Below are positions 33,333-42,650 of a stretch of DNA of 64,000 nt, in pieces. The stretch is from Vitreoscilla massiliensis (lineage in GTDB: Bacteria > Pseudomonadota > Gammaproteobacteria > Burkholderiales > Neisseriaceae). Position 1 is the first letter of the stretch. Each line of letters begins with the position of its first letter. The DNA lies in NCBI RefSeq assembly GCF_001457815.1, contig NZ_LN898215.1, positions 35,112 to 99,111 of the forward strand. The letters run 5' to 3'. The translations under genes and the position numbers were made by a program. A model generated the notes under the pieces. It did not search any database and was not told the DNA's origin. It saw only the letters and a list, made by a program, of their open reading frames with translations.

Positions 33333-33468
33333 CATCACGCCAGCAAACGGTGATGCACAGCAATGAGAGTTGCTGTGGATGATGAACCAAATGCCATCTT
33401 GTGTCCGGATGTGTTTGTGTTGATGCAGGTGACCAATAAGGTTGTAGGAATTTGAAACTTCATCATAA

Positions 33469-33497
33469 AAGCGGCCTGTAAACTTTACAGGCCGCTT
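33469..33497. terminator. DUS-like palindrome between converging hyuB and prfB
   Basis: AAGCGGCCTGTAAA and its complement with a one-base centre; 35 bases past the prfB stop and 137 past hyuB. Confidence 0.85.
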
Positions 33498-33531
33498 GTT
33501 TGCTTGGTTTCACATGGAACATGTACTGTTG

Positions 33532-34636
33532 TTACACGCCTTGTTTTAAGCTTGCTTGGATGAAGTCGTCCAAGTCGCCGTCCATGACGGCTTTGATGTT
33601 GCCGACTTCGTAACCGGTGCGCAAGTCTTTGATGCGCGATTGGTCGAACACATACGAGCGGATTTGGTGGCCCCAACCCACATCGGATTTGCTGTTTTCC
33701 AAGTCTTGTTTGGCTTCGTTGCGTTTGCGCATTTCCAATTCAAACAATTTGGCTTTTAACATGTTCATCGCTTCGTCTTTGTTGCGGTGTTGTGAACGGT
33801 CGTTCTGACACTGCACCACGATGCCTGTTGGTTCGTGGGTTAAACGCACGGCCGAGTCGGTTTTGTTAATGTGCTGACCACCGGCACCGGAGGCGCGGTA
33901 AGTGTCGACACGCAAGTCGGCAGGGTTGATTTCGATTTCAAACGAATCGTCGACTTCTGGGTAGACGAAAACGGAGGCAAACGAGGTATGGCGTTTGTTG
34001 TTCGAGTCGAAAGGCGAGTAGCGTACCAAGCGGTGAATGCCGGTTTCGGTGCGCAGCAAGCCGTAAGCGTATTCGCCTTCGAGCTTGATGGTGGCGCGGT
34101 TGATGCCGGCGATTTCGCCAAAGTCTTCTTCCAAGATGTCGACTTTAAAGCCTTTGCGTTCGGCATAGCGGGTGTACATGCGGTAGAGCATGCCGGCCCA
34201 GTCTTCTGCTTCGGTACCACCTGCACCAGCGACGATGTCGATGAAACAGTTGTTGCTGTCGGCTTCTTGGTTGAACATGCGCTTGAATTCCAAGTCTGCC
34301 ATGCGCTGCTCTAAGGTAGCGATGTCGTCTTGTACGCCGGCAAACGCGTCGGCGTCTTCTTCTTCCACCGCCATTTCCAGCAACATGCGGCTGTCTTCTA
34401 TGCCTGAGCTGATTTCGTCCAAGTTGACGACGATGCCTTCAAGCAATTTGCGCTCTTTGCCGATTTCTTGCGCTTTTTTCGGGTCGTTCCACAATTCTGG
34501 GTCTTCAGACAAACCCACGACTTCTTCTAGGCGGTCTTTTTTGCCATCGTAGTCAAAGATACCCCCGAATGTCGTGGTTGCGCTGCGCCAAATCGTCGAG
34601 CGTGTTGTTTAATTGGTTGATGATTTCCGCTTCCAT
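33532..34636 (-). CDS. prfB: Peptide chain release factor 2 with programmed +1 frameshift
   Basis: RF2 releases finished proteins at UGA and UAA. The reading frame begins at ATG 34636 and runs 27 codons (MEAEIINQLNNT onwards) to CTT followed by an in-frame TGA (34555-34553). A +1 shift there (CTT-TGA-C) joins the main 340-codon frame, giving 367 residues, close to the 365 of E. coli. The shift site has the usual internal Shine-Dalgarno-like GGGGG just upstream (CGG GGG TAT CTT TGA C). The peptidyl-hydrolysis motif GGQ is seen in SGAGGQHINKTDSAVR. This gives classical autoregulation: low RF2 favours frameshifting. AAAGAAAAC precedes the start. Confidence 0.97.
34551..34567 (-). promoter_or_regulatory. 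prfB recoding site
   Basis: GGGGG-TATCTTTGAC on the minus strand: purine-rich stimulator, slippery CTT and the UGA C stop context. The first G-rich codon is CGG where most bacteria have AGG. Confidence 0.92.
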
Positions 34637-34708
34637 GTTGTTTTCTTTCGTGTAACGGGTTCAATATAAAGGCGGATATTGTACTGTAAAACCGCTCAAC
34701 TCACCTAA

Positions 34709-35275
34709 TCACTCGTGCACGCGTTTACCTTGTTTATCAATTTTGAAATAGTCGCCCACACAGATGCTGTGTTCATCGTCTTTACGCCGTACTTCGCCAC
34801 GCAATGCCACTTCGGCAATTCCGCCCTCAAATTGCGCCGCACACGCATATTGCGGCGCAATCACGATGCGGCCGGTCACGCCATCGGCGTAACCGATTTT
34901 GCCAGCAGCATCGCGGATGCGAAACACACCATCTTCAACATAATCAGGGCCGTTATCAAACCAATAAGTGTGGTACAACACCTCGCCTTCCACATTGATG
35001 ACCACGCTGTCTTGGCCGCGAAAATGCCATAAATGCACGCTTTGGTAACCGAGCACATCTATATCCACATCTGCATCCGCATTCGAGTCTGCATGTGCTT
35101 GGCTCCCGCTTATGCCCACACATTGGGTATCGTATTCGCCATCAAACACACGCTTGCCAGCGGCATTGGTGAGAAAACACTGTCCCTCGTGTTGAGGGTC
35201 TTCATGAATGAATAAGCCGTCGGCGTGAGCGGCCAGTATGAGGCTCAGCCCCAGCAGCAAGATTAGCAAGCGCAT
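34709..35275 (-). CDS. Secreted protein with WG-repeat-like segment
   Basis: From ATG 35275 the 188-residue product has a signal peptide (MRLLILLLGLSLILAAHADG). The mature protein contains an Ala/Asp/His-rich acidic stretch (HADSNADADVDIDV) and a C-terminal segment DAAGKIGYADGVTGRIVIAPQYACAAQFEGGIAEV, which matches the pattern of a WG repeat (GKxGYxDxxGxxVIxPxYxxAxxFxxGxAxV). Such repeats are usually surface-exposed or periplasmic; function unknown. It has four cysteines after the signal. Confidence 0.72.
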   Translation of the reverse strand: MRLLILLLGLSLILAAHADGLFIHEDPQHEGQCFLTNAAGKRVFDGEYDTQCVGISGSQAHADSNADADVDIDVLGYQSVHLWHFRGQDSVVINVEGEVLYHTYWFDNGPDYVEDGVFRIRDAAGKIGYADGVTGRIVIAPQYACAAQFEGGIAEVALRGEVRRKDDEHSICVGDYFKIDKQGKRVHE

Positions 35276-35460
35276 ACGCAGTCTCCCAATGAGCAGATAA
35301 ACAGATGAACAGTGGAATGGGCATTGTAATGCAAACCGCTGCGACACGCGCTTGGGCGATAAAACGCAGTGTGTTGGCGGCTGAGTTGTGGCATGGACAT
35401 GCAGAGAGTTGATTTGTATACGGTTGCGCAGACTCAGCATGTGCGCGAATGGCAATGATA

Positions 35461-35490
35461 AAGCGGCCTGTAAGCCTTTACAGGCCGCTT
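35461..35490. terminator. DUS-like inverted pair
   Basis: AAGCGGCCTGTAA and its complement with a four-base loop, upstream of the divergent WG-repeat-like and DUF1269 genes; not directly behind a stop codon. Confidence 0.75.
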
Positions 35491-35718
35491 TATCAGCACA
35501 ACAAACAGGATAGCCATCGCATATTGCTTGCGAGCAATGTGGTCATCAACCCTGCCTGATAATCAGCCATTCACTGCTGCATGTGTTGGCGCCAATGCGC
35601 ACCACACAGATTTACGCGCTGCCAGCTAGCGGGAATATTCGGCGCTGAGGTAAGATGCACAAAACGGTTTTTTAGCAGCTTTTCCACACACAAATCAAGC
35701 AGGATGGGAGGGTAGGGC

Positions 35719-36321
35719 ATGAGTAAAAACATCTTATTGGCCACTTGGAACGAAGCCGACACGGCGTACCGCGTTTTCAGTGAATTGACCCATGCAGGCA
35801 TACGCGGCGTCAACCAAGTTGCCATCATCGCCAAAACCGAAAACGGCAAAATCAAGCTCAAAGATGCCGACAGCAACAGCATAGGCAAATCGGCGCTCAA
35901 AGGCGGTTTAATCGGCATGGTGGTCGGCGTATTGGGCGGCCCTGTCGGCGTATTGCTTGGCTATTCCATGGGCTCGCTCATGGGTTCATTGGCCGATTTG
36001 GAGCACCAAGAACACGATGAGGTGGTGTTAACAGCCATCAGCAAGTCCATCCCGCGCAGCGCCACTGCCTTATTGGTGGAAGCAGACGAAAGCGATACCG
36101 CCGAATTGGACGCGTTTTTCGCCGCCCAACACGCGAAATTGCAGCGTTGGGATTATGAAGAAGTGGAGTCTGAGGTGGAATCGGCGGTGGCTGCGTATGA
36201 AAACGCCGCTTCCGAAGTGAAAAAAACCATCCAAGCCGAGAAAAAACACGAGCGCCAAGCGGCGCGCAAGCAAAAATGGGATGAATTCAAAGCCAAATTC
36301 TTGATGCAGCGTTCGGATTAA
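35719..36321 (+). CDS. DUF1269 family protein
   Basis: The 200-residue protein starts NILLATWNEADTAYRVFSEL and has a glycine-zipper hydrophobic segment (GGLIGMVVGVLGGPVGVLLGYSMGSLMGSL, near residues 62-92) between two soluble parts, the layout of DUF1269. The C-terminal third is a charged, Lys/Glu/Ala-rich likely coiled coil. The family is linked to membranes and stress responses, but its function is unknown. ATG 35719 follows GGGAGGGTAGGGC. Confidence 0.82.
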   Translation: MSKNILLATWNEADTAYRVFSELTHAGIRGVNQVAIIAKTENGKIKLKDADSNSIGKSALKGGLIGMVVGVLGGPVGVLLGYSMGSLMGSLADLEHQEHDEVVLTAISKSIPRSATALLVEADESDTAELDAFFAAQHAKLQRWDYEEVESEVESAVAAYENAASEVKKTIQAEKKHERQAARKQKWDEFKAKFLMQRSD

Positions 36322-36349
36322 TGTTCACGCAGCGATAAACACGTCATAC

Positions 36350-36379
36350 AAGCGGCCTGTAAGCAGTTACAGGCCGCTT
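36350..36379. terminator. DUS-like inverted pair behind the DUF1269 gene
   Basis: AAGCGGCCTGTAA and its complement with a four-base loop and a following T-run, 28 bases past the stop at 36321. Confidence 0.85.
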
Positions 36380-36711
36380 TTATATGCAGATGGGCGCTTG
36401 TTAGGCAGCCAGTCCATCGCTGTGCCCTGAGAGACTGATTCATTTCGTCGTGTTGCCGCAGTCGCCACGCGGTTTGCCTGCATCTCATTCAAAATAAAAC
36501 TAATCTGTATATTTGTCTAAAAAATAAAATCTTCTTCTGTGTTAATTGCGATGATTTATTAATCAATGAAAAAAAATTTCAATTTAATAATTAAAATCAG
36601 CATAAAATACATATTTTAACCGCAGATTTGTTGGGTTTGCGTCGGCGGCGTGTGTGCGCAGTCAGGCAAGACTTAAGCTGCAGCTTCTTTTGAGATAAGT
36701 CGTACAGTTTT
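36380..36711. other. AT-rich upstream region of the alanine symporter gene
   Basis: A gene-free stretch of about 330 bases whose right two thirds are strongly AT-rich (long A and T runs between 36490 and 36620). It includes TAAAAT-like -10 candidates near 36600-36610. I see no coding frame. Confidence 0.5.
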
Positions 36712-38187
36712 ATGAATGAACAATTAAATGCCACTTTGATGGCATGGGTGCAAACCTTAAACAACCCATTATGGGATTTCTTGGTGGTATTTTTGGTGGT
36801 GGTGGGGGTGTTTTACACCGTCTTGACCCGTGGGGTGCAATTTCGCTTGTTTGCCCAAAGCCTGCGCACCATGAAATCCAGTCGCCAAGCCGGTGATGAC
36901 GCGCATGGTATTACTCCGTTTCAGGCCTTTGTCACTGGCTTGGCCAGCCGTGTCGGTGTCGGTAATGTCGCGGGTGTGGCCATCGCCATTGCCATCGGCG
37001 GCCCCGGTGCGGTGTTTTGGATGTGGATGACTGCTTTGCTGGGCATGAGTTCGGCCTTTGTCGAGTCTTCATTGGCGCAGCTATTCAAAGTGCGTGATAC
37101 CGAAAACCAGCAATTTCGCGGCGGCCCTGCCTATTACATCACCCAAGGTTTAAAGCAAAAATGGATGGGGGTGTTGTTCGCCATCACCTTGATTTTCACT
37201 TACGGCTTTGTCTTTAACGCGGTGCAAGCCAATGCCATCGTCAGCTCTACCGCGCATGCTTGGGGCTGGGACAAGGCCAATGTGATGCTGCATCTGGGCG
37301 CGTTGGAGGTTGAAGTGTCGTGGGTGGGCGTGTTTTTGGTCATCATGACGGCGCTGATTATTTTTGGCGGCATCAAACGCATTGCGCGCGTGGCCGAGAG
37401 TTTTGTGCCGTTTATGGCCTTGTTGTATTTGGCGGTGGCGCTGTACATCGCCGCGAAAAACTACGCCATTTTGCCGGATTTGTTTGCCTTAATCGTGACC
37501 AAAGCCTTCCAATTTGATGCCGTGGCCGGTGGCTTCTTTGGCTCTATGGTGTCGATGGCGATGATACAAGGCATCAAACGTGGCCTGTTTTCCAATGAAG
37601 CCGGCATGGGTTCGGCACCGAATGCCGCCGCTGCTTCCGATGTGAAACACCCCGTCAATCAAGGTTTGGTGCAAATGTTGGGCGTGTTTGTCGATACGTT
37701 TGTGGTGTGTACTTGTACCGCCATCATCATCTTGGCTTCTGGCCTGTATCACGATGCCGGCTTTGAGGGCGTGACTTTGACGCAAATGGCCTTGGAAAGC
37801 CAAATCGGCAGTTGGGGCGACGACTTTTTGGCGATTATTTTGTTTTTGTTTGCCTATTCGTCCATCATTGGCAATTACGCTTATGCCGAGGGCAATGTGC
37901 AATTCATTCACAATAACCGCAAACTGATGACGCTGTTTCGCGTATTGGTGTTGGTGATGGTGTATTTCGGCGCGATTACCAGCGTGCCGTTGATTTGGTC
38001 TATGGCCGATTTGTTTATGGGCGTGATGGCCAGCATCAATTTGATTGCCATCGTGTTGCTGACCCCGTTTGCGTTGATGCTGTTGCGCGACTATGTCAGC
38101 CAGCTCAAACAAGGCAAAACCGACCCTGAATTCAAACTGGATGCACATCCGAAGTACAAAGACAAAGTCAATTCAGACATTTGGTAA
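36712..38187 (+). CDS. AGCS family sodium:alanine symporter
   Basis: The 491-residue inner-membrane protein has about ten helices and both AGCS hallmarks: FQAFVTGLASRVGVGNVAGVAIAI (sodium and substrate site) near residue 68, and GLFSNEAGMGSAPNAAAAS near residue 300. It imports alanine or glycine with sodium. The N-terminus PLWDFLVVFLVVVGVFYTVLTRGVQFRLF is typical. The ribosome binding site is poor, but the family start matches well. A long AT-rich leader precedes it, and a DUS hairpin follows. Confidence 0.94.
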   Translation: MNEQLNATLMAWVQTLNNPLWDFLVVFLVVVGVFYTVLTRGVQFRLFAQSLRTMKSSRQAGDDAHGITPFQAFVTGLASRVGVGNVAGVAIAIAIGGPGAVFWMWMTALLGMSSAFVESSLAQLFKVRDTENQQFRGGPAYYITQGLKQKWMGVLFAITLIFTYGFVFNAVQANAIVSSTAHAWGWDKANVMLHLGALEVEVSWVGVFLVIMTALIIFGGIKRIARVAESFVPFMALLYLAVALYIAAKNYAILPDLFALIVTKAFQFDAVAGGFFGSMVSMAMIQGIKRGLFSNEAGMGSAPNAAAASDVKHPVNQGLVQMLGVFVDTFVVCTCTAIIILASGLYHDAGFEGVTLTQMALESQIGSWGDDFLAIILFLFAYSSIIGNYAYAEGNVQFIHNNRKLMTLFRVLVLVMVYFGAITSVPLIWSMADLFMGVMASINLIAIVLLTPFALMLLRDYVSQLKQGKTDPEFKLDAHPKYKDKVNSDIW

Positions 38188-38203
38188 GCCCCGTATCTGC
38201 AAC

Positions 38204-38241
38204 AAACAAGCGGCCTGTAAACATTTACAGGCCGCTTGTTT
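38204..38241. terminator. Long DUS-like palindrome between converging genes
   Basis: The palindrome extends beyond the DUS words on both sides (AAACAAGCGG and complement) to 38 bases with a two-base centre; 16 bases past the symporter stop. Confidence 0.88.
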
Positions 38242-38295
38242 AATGTGCATACATGCTGAACTAGCGATGACTATCAACCATGATGGTTGCCGCGT

Positions 38296-39882
38296 TTACA
38301 GCAGCCATTCTATCGGCAACCAACTGAAAAACGTCACCCCTGCGCGTTGCCACCATGATGTCATTGGCTCCTCGGTCAAGATTTGCGGTGGGGTTTTGCC
38401 GCCATCAACCCATTGCAACTGCCCTTGTTGGGCATCGTGCTGGATGCGCCAACTGCGTTGCGGCACAATTACCGTAAACAATCGGTCCATTTCCTGTCCA
38501 AATTTGGGGCTTTGTACCACGATGCCCAATTCGGTATTCAAATGCATGGAGCGCGGGTCGAAATTGAATGAGCCTATGAACAGGCTTTGGTCGTCGGCAC
38601 CGAAAGTCTTGGCATGTAGGCTAGAACCCGAGCTGCCCATAAAGCCCAAGTTTTTTTTGCCCTCAAACGGCGCGGTCAAATCGGGTTTCAATTCATACAA
38701 TTCGATGCCGGCATCGACCAAGCGTTGGCGGTGGCGTGCATAGCCTGAATGCACCGCCAACACATCGGTCGCGGCCATGGAATTGGTCAAAATGCGCACG
38801 CGTATGCCTTGCTGTTGCAAGCCGACAAAATAATCGGTGCCAGCATCAGTTGGCACGAAATACGGCGACACCACATCCAGAGTTTGCCGTGGATTGCCTA
38901 TGGCATCGTGCATGTGGGTTAACAGCAATTCTTTTTCTTTGGCGCCGCCCAAGCCTTTGCTAGGCGGGTCGACAATGAATTTGGTCGGTGCCCATTCCAG
39001 CGCCAATTGCCCCTCCAAAAACTGTTGCACAAACGCCATGTTCAATATCGCTTGTTTGTATTCGCGCGCGGCGGTGGAGCGGTCGACCAGCTTCACTTGC
39101 TCGCCCACTTGTGCCAATTGCTCAGGCGTCAGCGGTTTGACGATGTCGGTCAACGGGTAGGTCGAGCCACTTTGCCAATAATCATCAAACGATTGCGACA
39201 CTTGCGGCACCACGCTGCCCACCGCCAGCGCATCCAAATCGGCAAACAACACCCCATCGGTGGCACCAAAATACTCATCGCCGACATTGCGCCCGCCCAA
39301 GATGGTGGCAGCATTGTCGGCGGTAAAACTCTTGTTGTGCATGCGCCGATTGGCGCGTGAGAAATCGGTGACAAAACCGAATAATTTGAATGGGCGGAAC
39401 ACAAACGGGTTGAACAAACGCACTTCGATATTGGGATGGGCATCCAAAGCCGCCAATTCGGTGTCGAGTTGATTGGTGCCGTGGTCGTCTAGCAATAGGC
39501 GCACGCGCACGCCGCGTTCGGCCGCCGCATGCAAAGCCTCCAGCAGCAAGGTGCCGGTGGTGTCGCCGCGCCAAATGTAATACTGCACATCCAGTGTTTT
39601 CTGGGCTTGCTGCGCCAATTTCACCCGTGCAGCAAACGCTTCATGCGGGTCTGAGAGCAAATACAGGCCGCTTAATTCGGGGTGTTTGGCCTGTTCGATG
39701 GCGGCGGCTTGGCCCAAGCGCGTGAGTTGGATTTCGGCGGCAGTCAGGCTCATGGTGGCAGTCCGTCCTTGCAGTGGGGGTAATTGACAGCCCAGCATGG
39801 CCAAGCCAATGGCGATGCACAACAATAACACGCCCCGTCCCAGCCATTTGCGCACAGTTTTGAACACGGTTTTCACAGACAT
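38296..39882 (-). CDS. Phospholipase D family protein
   Basis: The 528-residue protein has a hydrophobic N-terminal segment with a lipoprotein-like LAMLGCQLPP near residue 32, so it is probably a membrane-anchored envelope protein. Both HKD motifs are complete: HNKSFTADNAATILGGRNVGDEY in the first half and HAKTFGADDQSLFIGSFNFDPRS in the second. The layout matches the ClsC/YmdC-like cardiolipin synthase group, which makes cardiolipin from phosphatidylglycerol and phosphatidylethanolamine; a periplasmic nuclease or phospholipase role is the alternative. A near-match DUS word is read as SGLYLLSD. Confidence 0.88.
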   Translation of the reverse strand: MSVKTVFKTVRKWLGRGVLLLCIAIGLAMLGCQLPPLQGRTATMSLTAAEIQLTRLGQAAAIEQAKHPELSGLYLLSDPHEAFAARVKLAQQAQKTLDVQYYIWRGDTTGTLLLEALHAAAERGVRVRLLLDDHGTNQLDTELAALDAHPNIEVRLFNPFVFRPFKLFGFVTDFSRANRRMHNKSFTADNAATILGGRNVGDEYFGATDGVLFADLDALAVGSVVPQVSQSFDDYWQSGSTYPLTDIVKPLTPEQLAQVGEQVKLVDRSTAAREYKQAILNMAFVQQFLEGQLALEWAPTKFIVDPPSKGLGGAKEKELLLTHMHDAIGNPRQTLDVVSPYFVPTDAGTDYFVGLQQQGIRVRILTNSMAATDVLAVHSGYARHRQRLVDAGIELYELKPDLTAPFEGKKNLGFMGSSGSSLHAKTFGADDQSLFIGSFNFDPRSMHLNTELGIVVQSPKFGQEMDRLFTVIVPQRSWRIQHDAQQGQLQWVDGGKTPPQILTEEPMTSWWQRAGVTFFSWLPIEWLL

Positions 39883-39986
39883 GGTGGCGATGACTCCGAA
39901 ACAGGGTTGGACAACAAGTGCTCAAATTGTACCGAAAAATACCGTTGCCATCGTCTTATTGACGACAATATTTGCGTGCATCAATA

Positions 39987-40014
39987 AGCGGCCTGTAAAT
40001 GCTTACAGGCCGCT
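39987..40014. terminator. DUS-like inverted pair
   Basis: AGCGGCCTGTAA and its complement with a four-base loop, between the phospholipase D start and the aldehyde dehydrogenase stop at 40088. Confidence 0.8.
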
Positions 40015-40087
40015 GGTTTAGGGACGGTGAGGGCTGAAAAGTGCAATGCCACACGCCATGACAGGGTATTGCCACGTACCTACTGAC

Positions 40088-41539
40088 TTAGAAATAAACC
40101 CTGTCTTCTTCTTGTACGCCGATGCGCTGTTCGGTGGTGAATTTGTCCACCACCCATTGGCCATTGAAGCGGCCTATGCCTGAATCTTTTTCGCCGCCAA
40201 AGATGATGTGCGCTTCCTCGTTAATCGATTGGTCGTTGACGAAGACCATGCCGGTTTCGATGTTTTGGGCGAATTGCATGCCGCGGTAGATATCGCCGCT
40301 GAACACGGCCGAGCTTAAGCCATAATCGGTGGCATTGGCCATGTCCAACATTTCTTGTTCCGAGCTGGCGGGCAAGATGCTGCACACAGGGCCAAACAAT
40401 TCGCATTTGGCCGCGAGCATGTCATTGCTGACATCGCTCAACACCCACGGATACATCAACTGCCCTTCGGTTTTGCCTTCTAAGGCCACGGTCGCGCCGG
40501 CGGCGATGGTTTGGGCGATGGTGGCTTCCACTTGTTGCACTTGCTGCGCCGTGGTCAGTGGGCCTAAGAACACCGCTTTGTCAGCAGGGTCGCCCACTTT
40601 TACCGCCAAGGCGGCCTGTACCGCCAAATCCACAAACTCGGCATACACATCTTGGTGCACGATGACGCGGTTCACCGCCATACAGATTTGTCCGGCATGG
40701 CAATACGAGCCCCAAATGGCGGCTTTGGCCGCTTGTTTTAAATCGGCATCAGGCAACACGCACAAAGAGCTGTTGCCACCGAGTTCTAGCGACACGTCTT
40801 TCAAGTGTTTGCCACACAATTCGCCGATGTGGCGGCCAACTTCGGTCGAGCCGGTGAAGGAAATCAAGGCAATGTCGGGGTGGGTGACCAATGCGTCCCC
40901 TATTTCGGTGCTTAAGCCCGAAATCACATTGACCACCCCAGGCGGGAAGCCAGCTTCATCAAACAATTCGGCGATGAAAAACGCCGAGGCTGGTGTGGTG
41001 GTAGACGGGCGCAACACCACGGCATTGCCAGTGGCCACTGCGGGTGCCACCGAGCGCATGGCCAGTAAAAACGGGAAGTTCCACGGCGCAATCACGCCGA
41101 TAACGCCTTTGGGCTTTTTGATGATGTAATTATTGCGCGCTTGCGCCATTTCCGAACGGATGATTTTGCCGTCCATTTGATAGGGAAAATGCGCCGCCAT
41201 GCGAATGTGGTCTAAGGTGCCATAAAATTCAGCGCCGCACTTCAAGTCTACCGAGCCGCATTCGGCGCGCAAGATGTCGTACAAATCGGCTTGGCGGTGT
41301 TCCAAAACTTGCGCCAAGGCCAGCATTTTTTGGCTTTTTTCGCGTTGTGTGGTGCGTTGCCATGCTTTTTGCGCCGTTTTGGCCGCTGCCACCGCGTCGT
41401 TCAAGTCTTGGGCACTGGCGCCTTGGTAGCGCTGTATCAATTCTTGGTTAAACGGATTGTGGTTTTCCAACACGGCACTGGAACCGCCTTCGCGCCATGC
41501 GCCATTGATGTATTGTTGGGGATGATTGGGAACGGCCAT
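40088..41539 (-). CDS. Aldehyde dehydrogenase family protein
   Basis: From ATG 41539, which follows GAGGAGTTAGC, the 483-residue enzyme oxidises an aldehyde to the acid with NAD(P). Visible are APWNFPFLLAMRSVAPA near residue 150, FTGSTEVGRHIGE for the nucleotide site, the general-base Glu in VSLELGGNSS and the catalytic Cys in HAGQICMAVNR near residue 285. Its sequence is closest in style to benzaldehyde/vanillin dehydrogenases, but the substrate is not determined. No regulator or partner is adjacent. A degenerate DUS word (GGCGGCCTGTAC) lies near 40613. Confidence 0.92.
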   Translation of the reverse strand: MAVPNHPQQYINGAWREGGSSAVLENHNPFNQELIQRYQGASAQDLNDAVAAAKTAQKAWQRTTQREKSQKMLALAQVLEHRQADLYDILRAECGSVDLKCGAEFYGTLDHIRMAAHFPYQMDGKIIRSEMAQARNNYIIKKPKGVIGVIAPWNFPFLLAMRSVAPAVATGNAVVLRPSTTTPASAFFIAELFDEAGFPPGVVNVISGLSTEIGDALVTHPDIALISFTGSTEVGRHIGELCGKHLKDVSLELGGNSSLCVLPDADLKQAAKAAIWGSYCHAGQICMAVNRVIVHQDVYAEFVDLAVQAALAVKVGDPADKAVFLGPLTTAQQVQQVEATIAQTIAAGATVALEGKTEGQLMYPWVLSDVSNDMLAAKCELFGPVCSILPASSEQEMLDMANATDYGLSSAVFSGDIYRGMQFAQNIETGMVFVNDQSINEEAHIIFGGEKDSGIGRFNGQWVVDKFTTEQRIGVQEEDRVYF

Positions 41540-41744
41540 GCTAACTCCTCTGTCACAATAAGGGTTCATCTTGCTGCTGGTACGCAATGCATTGCCCAAA
41601 CTTTGTAACACCATTAAAACGGCCACCACCATTCAATTGTCGGAATGTTGAGTTGCGCAGAAGTGATGAATATGTGTTTGATTTGGCTTAGAGGCTGTCG
41701 CTATGCCGTGCAGTTGAATAAGCACTAACTCACAGGAGACACAC

Positions 41745-42581
41745 ATGTATTTGTATGATTTTCATCAACAATGTGACGATATTGTTGTTATTCAGTTCTA
41801 TTTGAATGACAGCGGTGACATCAAGGCCATGTTAATGGAGATGGATCAAGGCTACCGTTTGTGTGTGCAAGCCGCCGGCGACGATGTGCACTTCAATGTC
41901 TGTTTGCCACACGAGCCTTTAAACCTAGACAGCCACTGGCGGGTATGGGAGTGGCATCAATATGATGGTGATATGTGGGCGTTTCATTGGCTGCGTGAGC
42001 CTGAAGCAGGAGTGTGCTCTGTTTTACAATTTGGTTTTTGGCGCGAAGGCGAGGGCTGTTGGCACGTTCGTGCCCAAGCTTCGACTTTGCAAATATGGCA
42101 GGCATACCAAGACTGGCAAGATGTGTCTGAGCCGCCATTGCCAAACATGCTGGAGGCCATACCTCTTAGTCAGATTACCGAAATGACACTGCCGCAATTG
42201 TGTGTCTTGCGGCCGCAAATCACCGTGGTGAAAATGCATCGAGAAGATCAGCGCAATGAAATATGGGCAATGGAAATTTGCTGGCACACCGGCCAGACTT
42301 TATCGCTGCGTGTGGAGGAGAATTATGATGAGTTGTTTCCATCCGTGGTCGTCAGCGGACACGAATCGGCAGTCGACATCTTCGATGAAGAGTTTACAGG
42401 CCGCATCCATGATTGGCATGGCTGGGATGGCAAGGTTTTGGTGGATGCATGGGTGATGGTCAACCAACAAGGGTATCAAGATGGCTTGCAACTGACGTTT
42501 GCCGATGGCAGCTGTTGGCAAGCGGTGGTGGCCGCATCAACAATAGCTGTGTATGCAATGCAGCAAGTTGTGCTGCAATAA
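41745..42581 (+). CDS. Unknown protein built of two related halves
   Basis: The 278-residue soluble protein has no signal or membrane segment. Its first half (to about residue 125) and second half (from about residue 145) share a pattern: a hydrophobic/acidic opening, a His-Trp or Trp-His centre (VWEWHQYDGD; IHDWHGWDGK), a beta-rich stretch (VLQFGFWREGEGCWHVRAQ; GLQLTFADGSCWQAVVA) and a short terminal helix (STLQIWQ; STIAVYAMQ). This suggests an internal duplication. The composition is acidic and Trp-rich. I do not recognise the family, though small proteins of this style occur as immunity or accessory proteins. CAGGAGACACAC precedes the ATG. Confidence 0.7.
   Translation: MYLYDFHQQCDDIVVIQFYLNDSGDIKAMLMEMDQGYRLCVQAAGDDVHFNVCLPHEPLNLDSHWRVWEWHQYDGDMWAFHWLREPEAGVCSVLQFGFWREGEGCWHVRAQASTLQIWQAYQDWQDVSEPPLPNMLEAIPLSQITEMTLPQLCVLRPQITVVKMHREDQRNEIWAMEICWHTGQTLSLRVEENYDELFPSVVVSGHESAVDIFDEEFTGRIHDWHGWDGKVLVDAWVMVNQQGYQDGLQLTFADGSCWQAVVAASTIAVYAMQQVVLQ
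42393..42406 (-). repeat. DUS-like word in a different reading frame
   Basis: TTTACAGGCCGCAT on the coding strand is read Phe-Thr-Gly-Arg, the only intact in-gene copy not read as Leu-Gln-Ala-Ala. Confidence 0.78.
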
Positions 42582-42588
42582 ACCAACA

Positions 42589-42616
42589 AGCGGCCTGTAA
42601 ATGCTTACAGGCCGCT
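42589..42616. terminator. DUS-like inverted pair between converging genes
   Basis: AGCGGCCTGTAA and its complement with a four-base loop, 7 bases past the stop at 42581 and ahead of the metG stop at 42651. Confidence 0.85.
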
Positions 42617-42650
42617 GGTGCTGTGGTTTACATTACTTCAACAATCATGC

